From Candidatus Gastranaerophilales bacterium (GTDB lineage: Bacteria; Cyanobacteriota; Vampirovibrionia; Gastranaerophilales; Gastranaerophilaceae), in the NCBI GenBank assembly GCA_944326585.1, contig CALVEN010000002.1, positions 124,001-188,000 on the forward strand: a stretch of DNA of 64,000 nucleotides, in the 5' to 3' direction. The translations under genes and the position numbers were made by a program. The notes beneath the pieces are model-generated. The model made no database searches. It worked only from the letters and a program-made list of their open reading frames with translations, and was not told the DNA's origin. Positions 51,368 through 59,495 of this stretch are shown here, one piece after another (positions within the stretch are counted from its first letter, which is position 1; each line of letters starts with the position of its first letter).

Positions 51368-52125
51368 TATTTGTCACCTCCCATAAATTTAGTTATAGAT
51401 ACCGGCATAAATTTATTCATAAAACCTTTTTCTTCCGGAATCGGTTTGGTTTTTGATTTCTTTTCCAGACCGAATACATATTTCAAAATTGCAGGTATCA
51501 AAGCAATTGTTAACATTGCTTTAGGAATACCGAGAACTATAGAATCCGGAATCATTTGTGCAACTTTACTTATATTTTTATACGGTTTTGATTTTTCCAA
51601 TTTACGTTTACCGATTTCTTTAACGCCGAGAAGATCTTCCAAACCGCTTAAATATTTTTTGGGCTCAGCTTTTATTTTCTTAAACGCTTTATCAAACGGT
51701 GCCATAACAAGTGATGAAACGACAAAACCGATTACGGCTGATGATATTGCGTGTGCTGCTGCGTACATACTGTCTTCCCTGTCGTCTTTACCCGCCATCG
51801 CCATGTTTGTTGCCGGTCTTAAAACACCTGCTACAATCAATGCAACAAGCGCCTGAGCAACAACTGTTTTTTCTTCAAAAACTTCAACGAGTTTCTTAAA
51901 CTTTTCAGACCGCATAATTTTATCGGTTACGGTATCGCCTAAGTTATTAAAAACTTTAACGGCAGCTTCGCTTGTTTTTTTACTCGCTCCGCTGCCGCTA
52001 AATGCTACACTATATCCTCTGTTATTCTCGCGCAATCCCGCACTATGTCCCTTTACTTTGTCCGCAGGATGACCCGAATGATAACCTTGCTTTGTTGTGT
52101 CGTATTGTATTGAATGAATTTTCAT
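51367..52125 (-). CDS. Tagged membrane protein of the three-member family
   Basis: 252 aa, not recognised. Begins MKI; a VAFSG tag is at 40-44, after a Gly/His/Ser-rich N-terminus. Hydrophobic segments at about 88-108 (VVAQALVALIVAGVLRPATNMA), 125-150 (AAHAISSAVIGFVVSSLVMA) and 205-225 (PKAMLTIALIPAILKYVFGL) predict a membrane protein. APFDKAFKKI matches APHWIEKAFNKI of the 22375 protein. First gene of a two-gene unit; a copy of the A/T palindrome lies about 46 bases upstream. Confidence 0.7.
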   Translation of the reverse strand: MKIHSIQYDTTKQGYHSGHPADKVKGHSAGLRENNRGYSVAFSGSGASKKTSEAAVKVFNNLGDTVTDKIMRSEKFKKLVEVFEEKTVVAQALVALIVAGVLRPATNMAMAGKDDREDSMYAAAHAISSAVIGFVVSSLVMAPFDKAFKKIKAEPKKYLSGLEDLLGVKEIGKRKLEKSKPYKNISKVAQMIPDSIVLGIPKAMLTIALIPAILKYVFGLEKKSKTKPIPEEKGFMNKFMPVSITKFMGGDK

Positions 52126-52170
52126 TTCCCACCAATCAATTAACTATCTATACATTTATTCTAAATCAAA

Positions 52171-52187
52171 GCAAAACATTTTTTGCC
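52171..52187 (-). promoter_or_regulatory. Conserved A/T palindromic upstream motif, copy 3
   Basis: Minus strand GGCAAAAAATGTTTTGC, close to TAGCAAAAAATATTTTG at 21722 and to the copy at 56674. It lies upstream of the tagged protein whose ATG is at 52125. Confidence 0.45.
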
Positions 52188-52300
52188 AAACATGTAAAAA
52201 AAGTTTACAATTATTCTCATAAATCGGCATATAAATCAATGCCGTATTGAAAAATTCAGCTTAACAATTAGTGTAAAAATAACACTATTTGTGAAAATTT

Positions 52301-53131
52301 TCACATATCCAGTGCCAAATCCAAAGTAGGCGCTTTTGCAACTATGGCGCTGGAAGATATAATATCAACACCTGTAGATGCAATTGCACCAACCGTTGAA
52401 AGATTAACGTTGCCGCTTGCTTCAACAATAGCCTTATGATTAATAAGACAGCATGCTGTTTTCATGGATTCAATATCCATATTATCGAGCATAATTATAT
52501 CGACATCAGCTGCCAGAGCCTCTTTTACCTGTTCAATAGTATCACATTCCACTTCAATTTTATGGGCATGGGACAAATTTTCCTTCAATTTTTGGACAGC
52601 ATTTGTAATTGAACCTGCAAGTCTGATATGATTGTCTTTAATCATGGCACAATCAGAAAGATTAAACCTGTGGAGTGTGCCTCCGCCTGTTTTAACCGCA
52701 TATTTTTCAAAAATTCTGAAATTCGGAGTTGTTTTTCTGGTATCAACGATTTTTGCGGGATAATTTCCGATTGCATCCTGATATTTTTTAGTTTCTGTTG
52801 CGATACCGGACATCCGCTGAATATAGTTAAGCGCAACGCGTTCTCCTATCAAAAGTTCTTTTGCAGGACCTTCAATATCAGCAATTTTATCGCCTTTTTT
52901 AATTAAGTCACCGTCTTGAAAATAAAATTTTATTTTTATATCTTTTGAAAGCGTTTCATAAACTGTTTTAAACACATCAGCACCGCACAAAACGCCGTCA
53001 GATCTTGTATTAAACGCACCTTTCAAATAATCATCATCTGCTGCGAGATTTTCCGTTGTAATATCGCCAAAGCCGATATCCTCTTTCAATGCCTCTTTTA
53101 CGTGATCTTTTACATACAAATTATTTAACAA
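52301..53131 (-). CDS. nadC: Nicotinate-nucleotide pyrophosphorylase (quinolinate phosphoribosyltransferase)
   Basis: 276 aa. Converts quinolinate and PRPP to nicotinate mononucleotide. Motifs: KEDIGFGDITTENL, GERVALNYIQRMSGIATET, VDTRKTTPNFRIFEKYAVKTGGG, HRFNLSDCAMIKDNHIR, EVECDTIEQVKEAL, IIMLDNM. Overlaps nadB by 11 bases; nadA is not adjacent. Confidence 0.96.
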   Translation of the reverse strand: MLNNLYVKDHVKEALKEDIGFGDITTENLAADDDYLKGAFNTRSDGVLCGADVFKTVYETLSKDIKIKFYFQDGDLIKKGDKIADIEGPAKELLIGERVALNYIQRMSGIATETKKYQDAIGNYPAKIVDTRKTTPNFRIFEKYAVKTGGGTLHRFNLSDCAMIKDNHIRLAGSITNAVQKLKENLSHAHKIEVECDTIEQVKEALAADVDIIMLDNMDIESMKTACCLINHKAIVEASGNVNLSTVGAIASTGVDIISSSAIVAKAPTLDLALDM

Positions 53132-54737
53132 AACTCAATTCTCCTTCACTTTTTGTAATCAGACTGTGCTTACCGATTTCGTCAGTATTCGTGTAATCCA
53201 ATCTAAAATGAGCTCCGCGCGATTCTTTTCTTTGAAGCGCAGAATTTACAATTAAACGAGCGACAAGAAGCATGTTTTTAAATTCATATTCTTCTTTGCT
53301 CAAACACTTTACGCTTCTGGGGAATTTTTTAGCCAGATTATTAAGTTCTTCAAGTGCTTGAGTTAAAGTTTTGTCACTTCGCAAAATTCCCGCACCGCGC
53401 CACATGATATCTTGAAGTTCGTGTTTTAATTTATCAATATCAAGCTCTTCCATAAGCAAATCTTTTGAATATTTATCAATAACTGATTTTAAGTCCTCAT
53501 CAATTTGTTTCGGGGTTTTTAATTCTTTATCTTTCAAATAATTTGCGACTTCATATGCACACACAACACACTCAAGGATTGAATTGCTTGCCAATCTGTT
53601 TCCGCCGTGCAGACCGGTGGATGCAGCCTCACCTATTGCATAAAGCCCGCTTATAGATGTTCTGCCTTCCATATCGGTTTTAACTCCGCCCATTGAATAG
53701 TGCGCGGCAGGGGCAACAGGAATAAAATCATGCGCGATATCAATTCCGTTTTCCGCACAAATTCTTGAAATATTAGGAAATCTTTCCGCCAATTTTTCTT
53801 TATCAATACATGTTGCATTCAAATAAACATGATCCGTGTGGTTTTCAAGCATTTCGTTATAATTTGCTCTTGTAACAATATCGCGCGGAGCAAGCTCGCG
53901 TTTTTCGTGGTATTTGTACATAAATTCAATACCGTCCGCATCAACAAGTTTTGCACCTTCGCCTCTAACAGCCTCAGATATTAAAAATCTGTTTTCATCG
54001 CCGTCGATTGCAAGGGCAGTCGGGTGGAACTGAATAAATTCCAAATCCTGCAAAACAGCACCAGCATTATATGCAAGCGCAAGGCCGTCGCCTGTTGCTA
54101 CAGCAGGATTTGTAGTATATTTGTAAAGCTGTCCCAGCCCTCCCGTTGCAAGAATTACTGCTGATGAATATATTGTTTCATATTCATGAGTCAAATCATT
54201 AAATACAATAACCCCTTTGCATTCTTTATTTGAATTAACGAGAAGCTCAACAGCCTCTGTCTGCTCGTAAACATCTATATTTTCGTTCTCACGAACATCT
54301 TTTGTCAGAGCTTTCTCAATCATTTTACCCGTTGCGTCGCCGCCGGAGTGCAGAATTCTTCTTACACTGTGTGCAGCCTCTTTTGTAAAACAAAAATTAT
54401 TATTTTCATCCCTGTCGAATTCAACTCCAAACTTCAAAAGATCTTTTACAACAGCGTCCGAATGCTCGGATATGAATTTTACGGCATTAAATTCACTCAA
54501 ACCCGCGCCCGCTTTTATGGTATCAGTAATATGAGATTCCGTTGAATCTGATTTATTATCTTTCATTACCGCGACCATACCGCCTTGAGCATATCTGGAA
54601 TTGCTTTCTCCGAGCTTTGATTTTGTAATCAATAAAATCCCGTCATCAAGATTTGTCTGCTGCTCAATTTTTAATGCCGCATACAAACCCGCAATCCCGC
54701 TGCCGATGATTATGACTGAATATTTGGAGTATTTCAT
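53121..54737 (-). CDS. nadB: L-aspartate oxidase
   Basis: 538 aa, normal length. FAD-dependent oxidation of aspartate to iminoaspartate, first step of de novo NAD synthesis. FAD motif IIGSGIAGLYAALKI, SNSRYAQGGMVAV, FHPTAL in EFIQFHPTALAIDGD, the active-site region VAPAAHYSMGGVKTD, and YAIGEAASTGLHGGNRLASNS. No ribosome site is strong. Operon with nadC. Confidence 0.96.
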   Translation of the reverse strand: MKYSKYSVIIIGSGIAGLYAALKIEQQTNLDDGILLITKSKLGESNSRYAQGGMVAVMKDNKSDSTESHITDTIKAGAGLSEFNAVKFISEHSDAVVKDLLKFGVEFDRDENNNFCFTKEAAHSVRRILHSGGDATGKMIEKALTKDVRENENIDVYEQTEAVELLVNSNKECKGVIVFNDLTHEYETIYSSAVILATGGLGQLYKYTTNPAVATGDGLALAYNAGAVLQDLEFIQFHPTALAIDGDENRFLISEAVRGEGAKLVDADGIEFMYKYHEKRELAPRDIVTRANYNEMLENHTDHVYLNATCIDKEKLAERFPNISRICAENGIDIAHDFIPVAPAAHYSMGGVKTDMEGRTSISGLYAIGEAASTGLHGGNRLASNSILECVVCAYEVANYLKDKELKTPKQIDEDLKSVIDKYSKDLLMEELDIDKLKHELQDIMWRGAGILRSDKTLTQALEELNNLAKKFPRSVKCLSKEEYEFKNMLLVARLIVNSALQRKESRGAHFRLDYTNTDEIGKHSLITKSEGELSFVK

Positions 54738-54968
54738 TTGTTATCCTATTTTTCTTATCTACAACATTGTAAATCAAACCAAATGAAATTTCTACCCTTC
54801 AATGTTTAAGTTTTTATTAAGAATTTATTTTATAAAACTTATCTCCCATTTTAATCCAAATAATGTTTCACAAATAAAAATATGCAATATTAGTCTTTAA
54901 ATTTTAAAACTAAGGGGTTAAATGTCCTGATGCCGCGTCATATAAATAATATAAAGAGGAGGAAAATT

Positions 54969-55637
54969 ATGAACAACCCGCCTGTAAAGATATTATTAGT
55001 AGAGGACCATAAATTAATGCGAGTAGGATTGAAGTCGCTTTTTGAAGAGCTTGACGGACTTGAAGTAATTTCAGAAGCTCAAAGCGGCAAAGAAGCCGTT
55101 GAAAAATATAAAATTACTCATCCCGATGTGACATTAATGGACATAGGGCTTCCTGATATATCGGGAATAGAAGCTGCAAAAAGAATAATTGAACACAACA
55201 GCCTTGCCAAAGTAATTATGCTGACATCACATATCAGTGAACAAGAGGTGACGGATTCACTCCACGCGGGCGCATGTGCTTATGTTATGAAAGACATCAA
55301 CATAGAAATTTTAAAAATGATAATAAAAACCGTAAAAGAAGGTGCAATGTGGCTTGATCCGCAGGTAGTGCCGATTTTACGGGACAAAAATTGCGGGGTC
55401 GTTCCGCCAAGACAAATGTCACGGGCAATGTTTAAAGAACAGCACGCAAACCTTACCCAGCGCGAATACGAAGTCTTAAAACTTGTTGTCGACGGCAAAT
55501 CCAATAACGAAATTGCCAAAGAATTAACAATATCCGAACATACAGCAAAGGCACACGTTTGTAATATTATCCAAAAGCTTGTGGTTGATGATCGGACACA
55601 GGCAGCAGTTAAAGCGCTTAAAGAGGGACTTGTGTAG
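54969..55637 (+). CDS. NarL/FixJ-type response regulator
   Basis: 222 aa. Receiver domain (KILLVEDHKLMRVGLKSLF, phospho-Asp in VTLMDIGLPDISG, MLTSHIS, YVMKDI) and a C-terminal LuxR-type HTH (LTQREYEVLKLVVDGKSNNE, ISEHTAKAHVCNIIQKL). ATG 54969 with AGAGGAGG upstream. No kinase adjacent, so it is an orphan. Its HTH resembles the stand-alone HTH at 61321. Confidence 0.93.
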   Translation: MNNPPVKILLVEDHKLMRVGLKSLFEELDGLEVISEAQSGKEAVEKYKITHPDVTLMDIGLPDISGIEAAKRIIEHNSLAKVIMLTSHISEQEVTDSLHAGACAYVMKDINIEILKMIIKTVKEGAMWLDPQVVPILRDKNCGVVPPRQMSRAMFKEQHANLTQREYEVLKLVVDGKSNNEIAKELTISEHTAKAHVCNIIQKLVVDDRTQAAVKALKEGLV

Positions 55638-55665
55638 ACTTATTATTTTTCGTATTATGTAATTA

Positions 55666-56673
55666 ATGAAAAATAAACGTACAAAACTTCTGGACTGCAC
55701 TTTGCGTGACGGCGGATATGTGAACAATTGGAATTTCGGTCTTGATAATATAAAAACTGTTATCACAGGGCTTCAAAATGCCCGTATCGATTATATTGAA
55801 ACCGGATTTCTGGTTGACAAAAAAATTACAAAAAATCAATCATTATTCAATAAAATTGACGAAATTAACACGATTTTACCTCAAAATTGCGACAAAAACC
55901 GATTTTTTGCAATGATTTCATACGGAAAATTCGACATAAACCGCCTGCCGGAATATTACGATAATTTAATTTCGGGTATCAGATTTATATTCAAAAAACA
56001 AAACCTGAAAAACGCCTTAAAAACATGCAGAGAAATAAAATCCAAAGGTTACAGACTCTTTATCAACCCAACGTTTATTAATCAATACGAAAAAGAAGAA
56101 CTCATTGAATTAATCCGGCAAATTAACCAAATACATCCTGCGGGATTCACCATAGTAGACTCCACGGGCGGTCTGAATGAAAAAGCCTCGGCAGAAATAT
56201 TCAGCCTCTCAGACAAATATCTGGACAAAGATATTTGTATAGGCTTTCATTCTCATAACAATTTAAATTTATCCTTAGAAAACGCAAAAGTGCTAACTTC
56301 CACAAATACAGAAAGAGAGATCATTCTGGATTGCAGCATTTCCGGCATAGGACGGGGCGCCGGAAATCTTTCAACGCAAGAAATTATTCAATATATCAAT
56401 AGTAACTATAATATTAAACCGGTGCAAGAGCTTGCAGACAAAATTATACTCCCCATCCGTAGCCGAAATTCCTGGGGATATTCAATTGAAAATTATTATT
56501 CGGCAAAAAACTTCTGTCACCCGTATTATGCTCGGTACCTTGCGAAAAAAAATTCTCTTCCGGCTGATATTGTAAATAAAATATTGGAAAACATTCCTGA
56601 TGAAAAGAAAAATATTTATGACAAAGATTTGATAGAAAATTTGTATAATACAAATTTAAAAATAAAATTATAA
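55666..56673 (+). CDS. DRE-TIM metallolyase family aldolase-like protein
   Basis: 335 aa. LLDCTLRDGGYVNNWNFGLD is the metal-binding start of HMG-CoA lyase/4-hydroxy-2-oxovalerate aldolase-type barrels; YIETGFLVD, FTIVDSTGGLNEKAS and GFHSHNNLNLSLENAKVL (the HxH metal ligands) follow, then DCSISGIGRGAGNLSTQEII. Close relatives are found in surface polysaccharide clusters, but nothing of that kind is next to it. Start 28 bases after the regulator gene. Substrate unknown. Confidence 0.82.
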   Translation: MKNKRTKLLDCTLRDGGYVNNWNFGLDNIKTVITGLQNARIDYIETGFLVDKKITKNQSLFNKIDEINTILPQNCDKNRFFAMISYGKFDINRLPEYYDNLISGIRFIFKKQNLKNALKTCREIKSKGYRLFINPTFINQYEKEELIELIRQINQIHPAGFTIVDSTGGLNEKASAEIFSLSDKYLDKDICIGFHSHNNLNLSLENAKVLTSTNTEREIILDCSISGIGRGAGNLSTQEIIQYINSNYNIKPVQELADKIILPIRSRNSWGYSIENYYSAKNFCHPYYARYLAKKNSLPADIVNKILENIPDEKKNIYDKDLIENLYNTNLKIKL

Positions 56674-56708
56674 TAGCAAAAAATTTTTTGTTCGGATTTA
56701 ATACAAAT
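56674..56708 (+). promoter_or_regulatory. Conserved upstream region, copy 4
   Basis: Contains CAAAAAATTTTTTG, a perfect 14-bp palindrome, within TAGCAAAAAATTTTTTG, then CGGATTTAATACAAAT before the ATG. Same length and 26 of 35 identical bases as 23731-23765. Confidence 0.5.
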
Positions 56709-57122
56709 ATGCAAATCCGAAACAATAACTTTAATCAACCTTCATTTCAAGCAAAATTCCTTAAAAGCGAATCTTTAAATTTAATCAAAAAATATGCCGC
56801 AGAAAAAGGAAAGTTTGAAAAACTTACGAATGCTGTTAAAAATATTGACACAGCGTATCACAAGACATATCTCAGGGTAGATTTGTATGAAAAAGACGGC
56901 AAACCCTGCATAAGTTTTTCAAGGTTTCTCCCCAAAAAATATGTCGAAGAAGTAAAATCCAAAGAAGATTTGGTTTTAACATACATTAAAGAATACCGGA
57001 GTAATAAAGCCTGTAATCCCCTAAAATTCGCTTTGCATAAAATAATCAGACTCGGATATGATGTCCCGAATTACAAACTTTTTAAACAAGTTGTAATAAA
57101 AGACCACCACCCGATAAAATAA
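56709..57122 (+). CDS. Small tagged protein, unknown function (tandem copy 1)
   Basis: 137 aa, not recognised. Start ATG 56709 (the in-frame TTG at 56688 adds residues not shared by the paralogue). Begins MQIRNNNFN with a PSFQA tag at 11-15. Shares the start NNNFNQPxFQAKFL, KYAxEKGKF, TYLRVD, CISFSR, and the end NPLKFALHKIIRLG with the next gene; about half the residues look identical. Soluble, Lys-rich. No known domain. Confidence 0.75.
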   Translation: MQIRNNNFNQPSFQAKFLKSESLNLIKKYAAEKGKFEKLTNAVKNIDTAYHKTYLRVDLYEKDGKPCISFSRFLPKKYVEEVKSKEDLVLTYIKEYRSNKACNPLKFALHKIIRLGYDVPNYKLFKQVVIKDHHPIK

Positions 57123-57163
57123 TAATTTTTCGCAGTAAGCACCGAAAATTTTCAGGTTAAATT

Positions 57164-57577
57164 ATGAGAATACAAAACAACAACTTTAATCAACCCGCAT
57201 TTCAGGCAAAATTTCTCAACAGCCAATCATTAAAAATGATAGCTGACTACGCAGTTGAAAAAGGAAAATTTCAAGCGCTTAACACTGCCCGCAAAAATAT
57301 TGATAAATGCCGCTTTTCAACATATTTAAGAGTTGATATTTTCAAAGAAGAAAACAAATGCGGAATAAGTTTTACACGCTATGTTCCAAAAGACAATGTT
57401 ATTGTTCCTAAATATATGGATGATTACATCATCACAAAAGTCAAAACCTATGAAACAACGAAAACCTCAAATCCGCTGAAATTCGGATTGGAAAAAATAA
57501 TCAAACTCGGCAATAACGCACCCCATAACAATATGTTTAAGGAAGTTGTAATAAAAGGCCGCCGTAAGGTTATATAA
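57164..57577 (+). CDS. Small tagged protein, unknown function (tandem copy 2)
   Basis: 137 aa, a paralogue of the preceding gene, 41 bases downstream. Begins MRIQNNNFN with a PAFQA tag at 11-15; later TYLRVDIFKEENKCGISFTR and NPLKFGLEKIIKLG. CAGG at 57152 is a weak ribosome site. The pair is a tandem duplication with diverged middle regions. Confidence 0.75.
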   Translation: MRIQNNNFNQPAFQAKFLNSQSLKMIADYAVEKGKFQALNTARKNIDKCRFSTYLRVDIFKEENKCGISFTRYVPKDNVIVPKYMDDYIITKVKTYETTKTSNPLKFGLEKIIKLGNNAPHNNMFKEVVIKGRRKVI

Positions 57578-57619
57578 GAATGTTTTACTGAAAATTATTT
57601 AGGCATTAGAAATTCAAAT

Positions 57620-58537
57620 ATGAAAATAAACAAAATAAAAACAAACATATTTAAAGATATCATTATCCCTGCTACTAAAAGGATATTCAATTTTACAAAA
57701 GCTGACCTTGTACGTCAGCCGGCAACAGATACTGTTGAAGTTAGCCTATTAAAAGAAAATTTTCAAGGAATTAGTTCTAAGACATTTAAAAAATTACTTT
57801 CACCGGAATTCACGCCTAAAACCAACTTAGACGAAAGCGGCTTAAGGATAACAACTCTGATTGATAAAAAGACAAATAAGCCAGTAAACGCATATATTGC
57901 AAGAGTTAAAGAAGATATCCCTAATATGGAAAAATACTGTCTTATGGTTGCAGATGCAAACGGTGAAATAAATATTAAAAATAAAACTTACAGAGTTGTT
58001 GGTGAGACATATTTTTATATAGATAAAGAACAACAAGTGATAAGCCCAAAATTTGAAATAGCATTTGTAGATGGGGAGCTTTACGAAAAAGTCCTGTCTT
58101 ATATGAAGGCAAAGGGTAATAAAGAGTATAGCGGAATCGGAACAAGGATGCACCAATTACGGGTAGAAAGAATGCTGCAAAACCGTTTGGGGAATGTTTG
58201 TATTGTAGCAGAAAAAAATTCGTTCCCATTCCATTATTCAATGGGATACAGACTGGCATCTGTTCAAAGACCTGTAGAAGATTCGACAAAAATTTTACAA
58301 GAATTTTCAAATTTAAATCAAAAATCACCACAAGAGAATTCAAAATACATCTTTCTTGAACGTGATAATAATAAAAAAGTAGTTATAAACTGGTCAGCAA
58401 CATTAGAACACTTTTTGAATGATTATTACAAAAATGGTGGAGTTCCGCTGGTTGATTTTTCACCTAATATGTATTTGAATAAAACATCTCTTGAGCAGTG
58501 GATTGAAATGATTAAAAAACAACCAATATTATATTAA
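57620..58537 (+). CDS. Tagged protein with GNAT-like acyltransferase region
   Basis: 305 aa. Begins MKI; ENFQG at 46-50 may be a further version of the tag. Residues about 165-212 (SGIGTRMHQLRVERM and SFPFHYSMGYR) resemble the acetyl-CoA-binding GxGxx(L/M) turn and the final strand of GNAT acyltransferases. The remainder is unassigned. The codon use is A/T rich like the neighbours. Third tagged gene in a row after the two small paralogues. Acyltransferase activity is a tentative reading. Confidence 0.55.
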   Translation: MKINKIKTNIFKDIIIPATKRIFNFTKADLVRQPATDTVEVSLLKENFQGISSKTFKKLLSPEFTPKTNLDESGLRITTLIDKKTNKPVNAYIARVKEDIPNMEKYCLMVADANGEINIKNKTYRVVGETYFYIDKEQQVISPKFEIAFVDGELYEKVLSYMKAKGNKEYSGIGTRMHQLRVERMLQNRLGNVCIVAEKNSFPFHYSMGYRLASVQRPVEDSTKILQEFSNLNQKSPQENSKYIFLERDNNKKVVINWSATLEHFLNDYYKNGGVPLVDFSPNMYLNKTSLEQWIEMIKKQPILY

Positions 58538-58633
58538 AACAACAACCTCCATACTAATATACCTCCTGAAACTTTTAATATAGTTTTTGACTTATGCGTT
58601 ATAATATCTACCGCATTTGAGCAGATTGCATTT

Positions 58634-58754
58634 CTAAAAGCCGCAACTTAATATTACATTATCACCATTCTCAATATCCGCAATAGTAATATCTTCATCA
58701 TATAAAATTATAACCATATTGTATTAATTCAACTTTATTTGAATTTTCAGACAT
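58634..58754 (-). pseudogene. Possible frameshifted small gene
   Basis: On the minus strand AAAGGAG lies five bases before ATG 58754, which opens MSENSNKVELIQYGYNFI and stops at 58698. An overlapping frame from 58717 gives MVIILYDEDITIADIENGDN and stops at 58634. The two halves together read like one small protein broken by a frameshift near 58715. Otherwise 58538-59029 holds no gene. Confidence 0.3.
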
Positions 58755-58948
58755 TATAAACTCCTTTCATTAATAATTGTGCTTATGTAATGATACGTCT
58801 TTTCTAAATTATTCATAAAGTAAAATGATATTTTTTTAATTAATATTAAAATTAATTACATATAAAACTATCATGCACGCTTTTAATGAACATATTGTTG
58901 ATTTTTCAATAACAAAATTCACTGCAAATATTAACATTTGTAAAAGAA

Positions 58949-58984
58949 CACATGGTTTGATTATTTGTTCCACATGGTTTGATT
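58949..58984. repeat. 14-bp direct repeat pair
   Basis: CACATGGTTTGATT occurs at 58949-58962 and again at 58971-58984, 22 bases apart (about two helical turns), about 45 bases beyond the end of the hxlR gene. No known element. Confidence 0.55.
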
Positions 58985-59029
58985 TTTTTCGGCAACTTGT
59001 GACTGAAAATTAAAATAAATCACAAACAT

Positions 59030-59389
59030 TTAATCTATATTCCTTTTATATAAACACGGGATATTTTCTTCTTTTAAATAATTCATACCCCATTTGTTTA
59101 ATTCAATAATTGCAGGAATTAGCGTTTCTCCTCTTTTTGTAAGAGAATATTCTGTTTTAGGCGGTACTACAGGATAAAGTTTTCGCTCAATTATTCCGTC
59201 CGCTTCAAGTTCTTTTAACTGTTGAATTAGCATTTTGGGTGTTGCGTATGAAATCAATTTTTGAAGTTCGTTATATCTCAATGTTTTGCTTATAAGATGC
59301 CCGATTATTACACCTTTATACTTGCCGCCAATTATCTCCATGGTTACTTCTAACGGGCACTGATATTCATCTTTTCTCTGTTTTATCAT
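59030..59389 (-). CDS. HxlR-family transcriptional regulator
   Basis: 119 aa winged helix. The conserved Cys near the N-terminus (YQCPLEVTMEIIGGKYK), LRYNELQKLISYATPKMLIQ, LKELEADGIIERKLYPVVPP and VEYSLT-like TEYSLTKRGETL are all typical. Members sense aldehydes, disulphide stress or small molecules. Divergent from the metallo-hydrolase gene at 59496 with a 106-base shared region, its likely target. Confidence 0.93.
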   Translation of the reverse strand: MIKQRKDEYQCPLEVTMEIIGGKYKGVIIGHLISKTLRYNELQKLISYATPKMLIQQLKELEADGIIERKLYPVVPPKTEYSLTKRGETLIPAIIELNKWGMNYLKEENIPCLYKRNID

Positions 59390-59495
59390 GTAAAAATCCT
59401 TATTTACTTTTTAGTAAGTATTATACAAAAAAGTGCATTCTTGTCAAAATGATAATAACTATATAAAATTGTTTTATTATAAGGAGGGTATCTAA

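Noticed and set aside
52225-52244. Terminator downstream of nadC
   Set aside because: CGGCAT/ATGCCG is only six base pairs with an eight-base loop and no T run on the minus strand.
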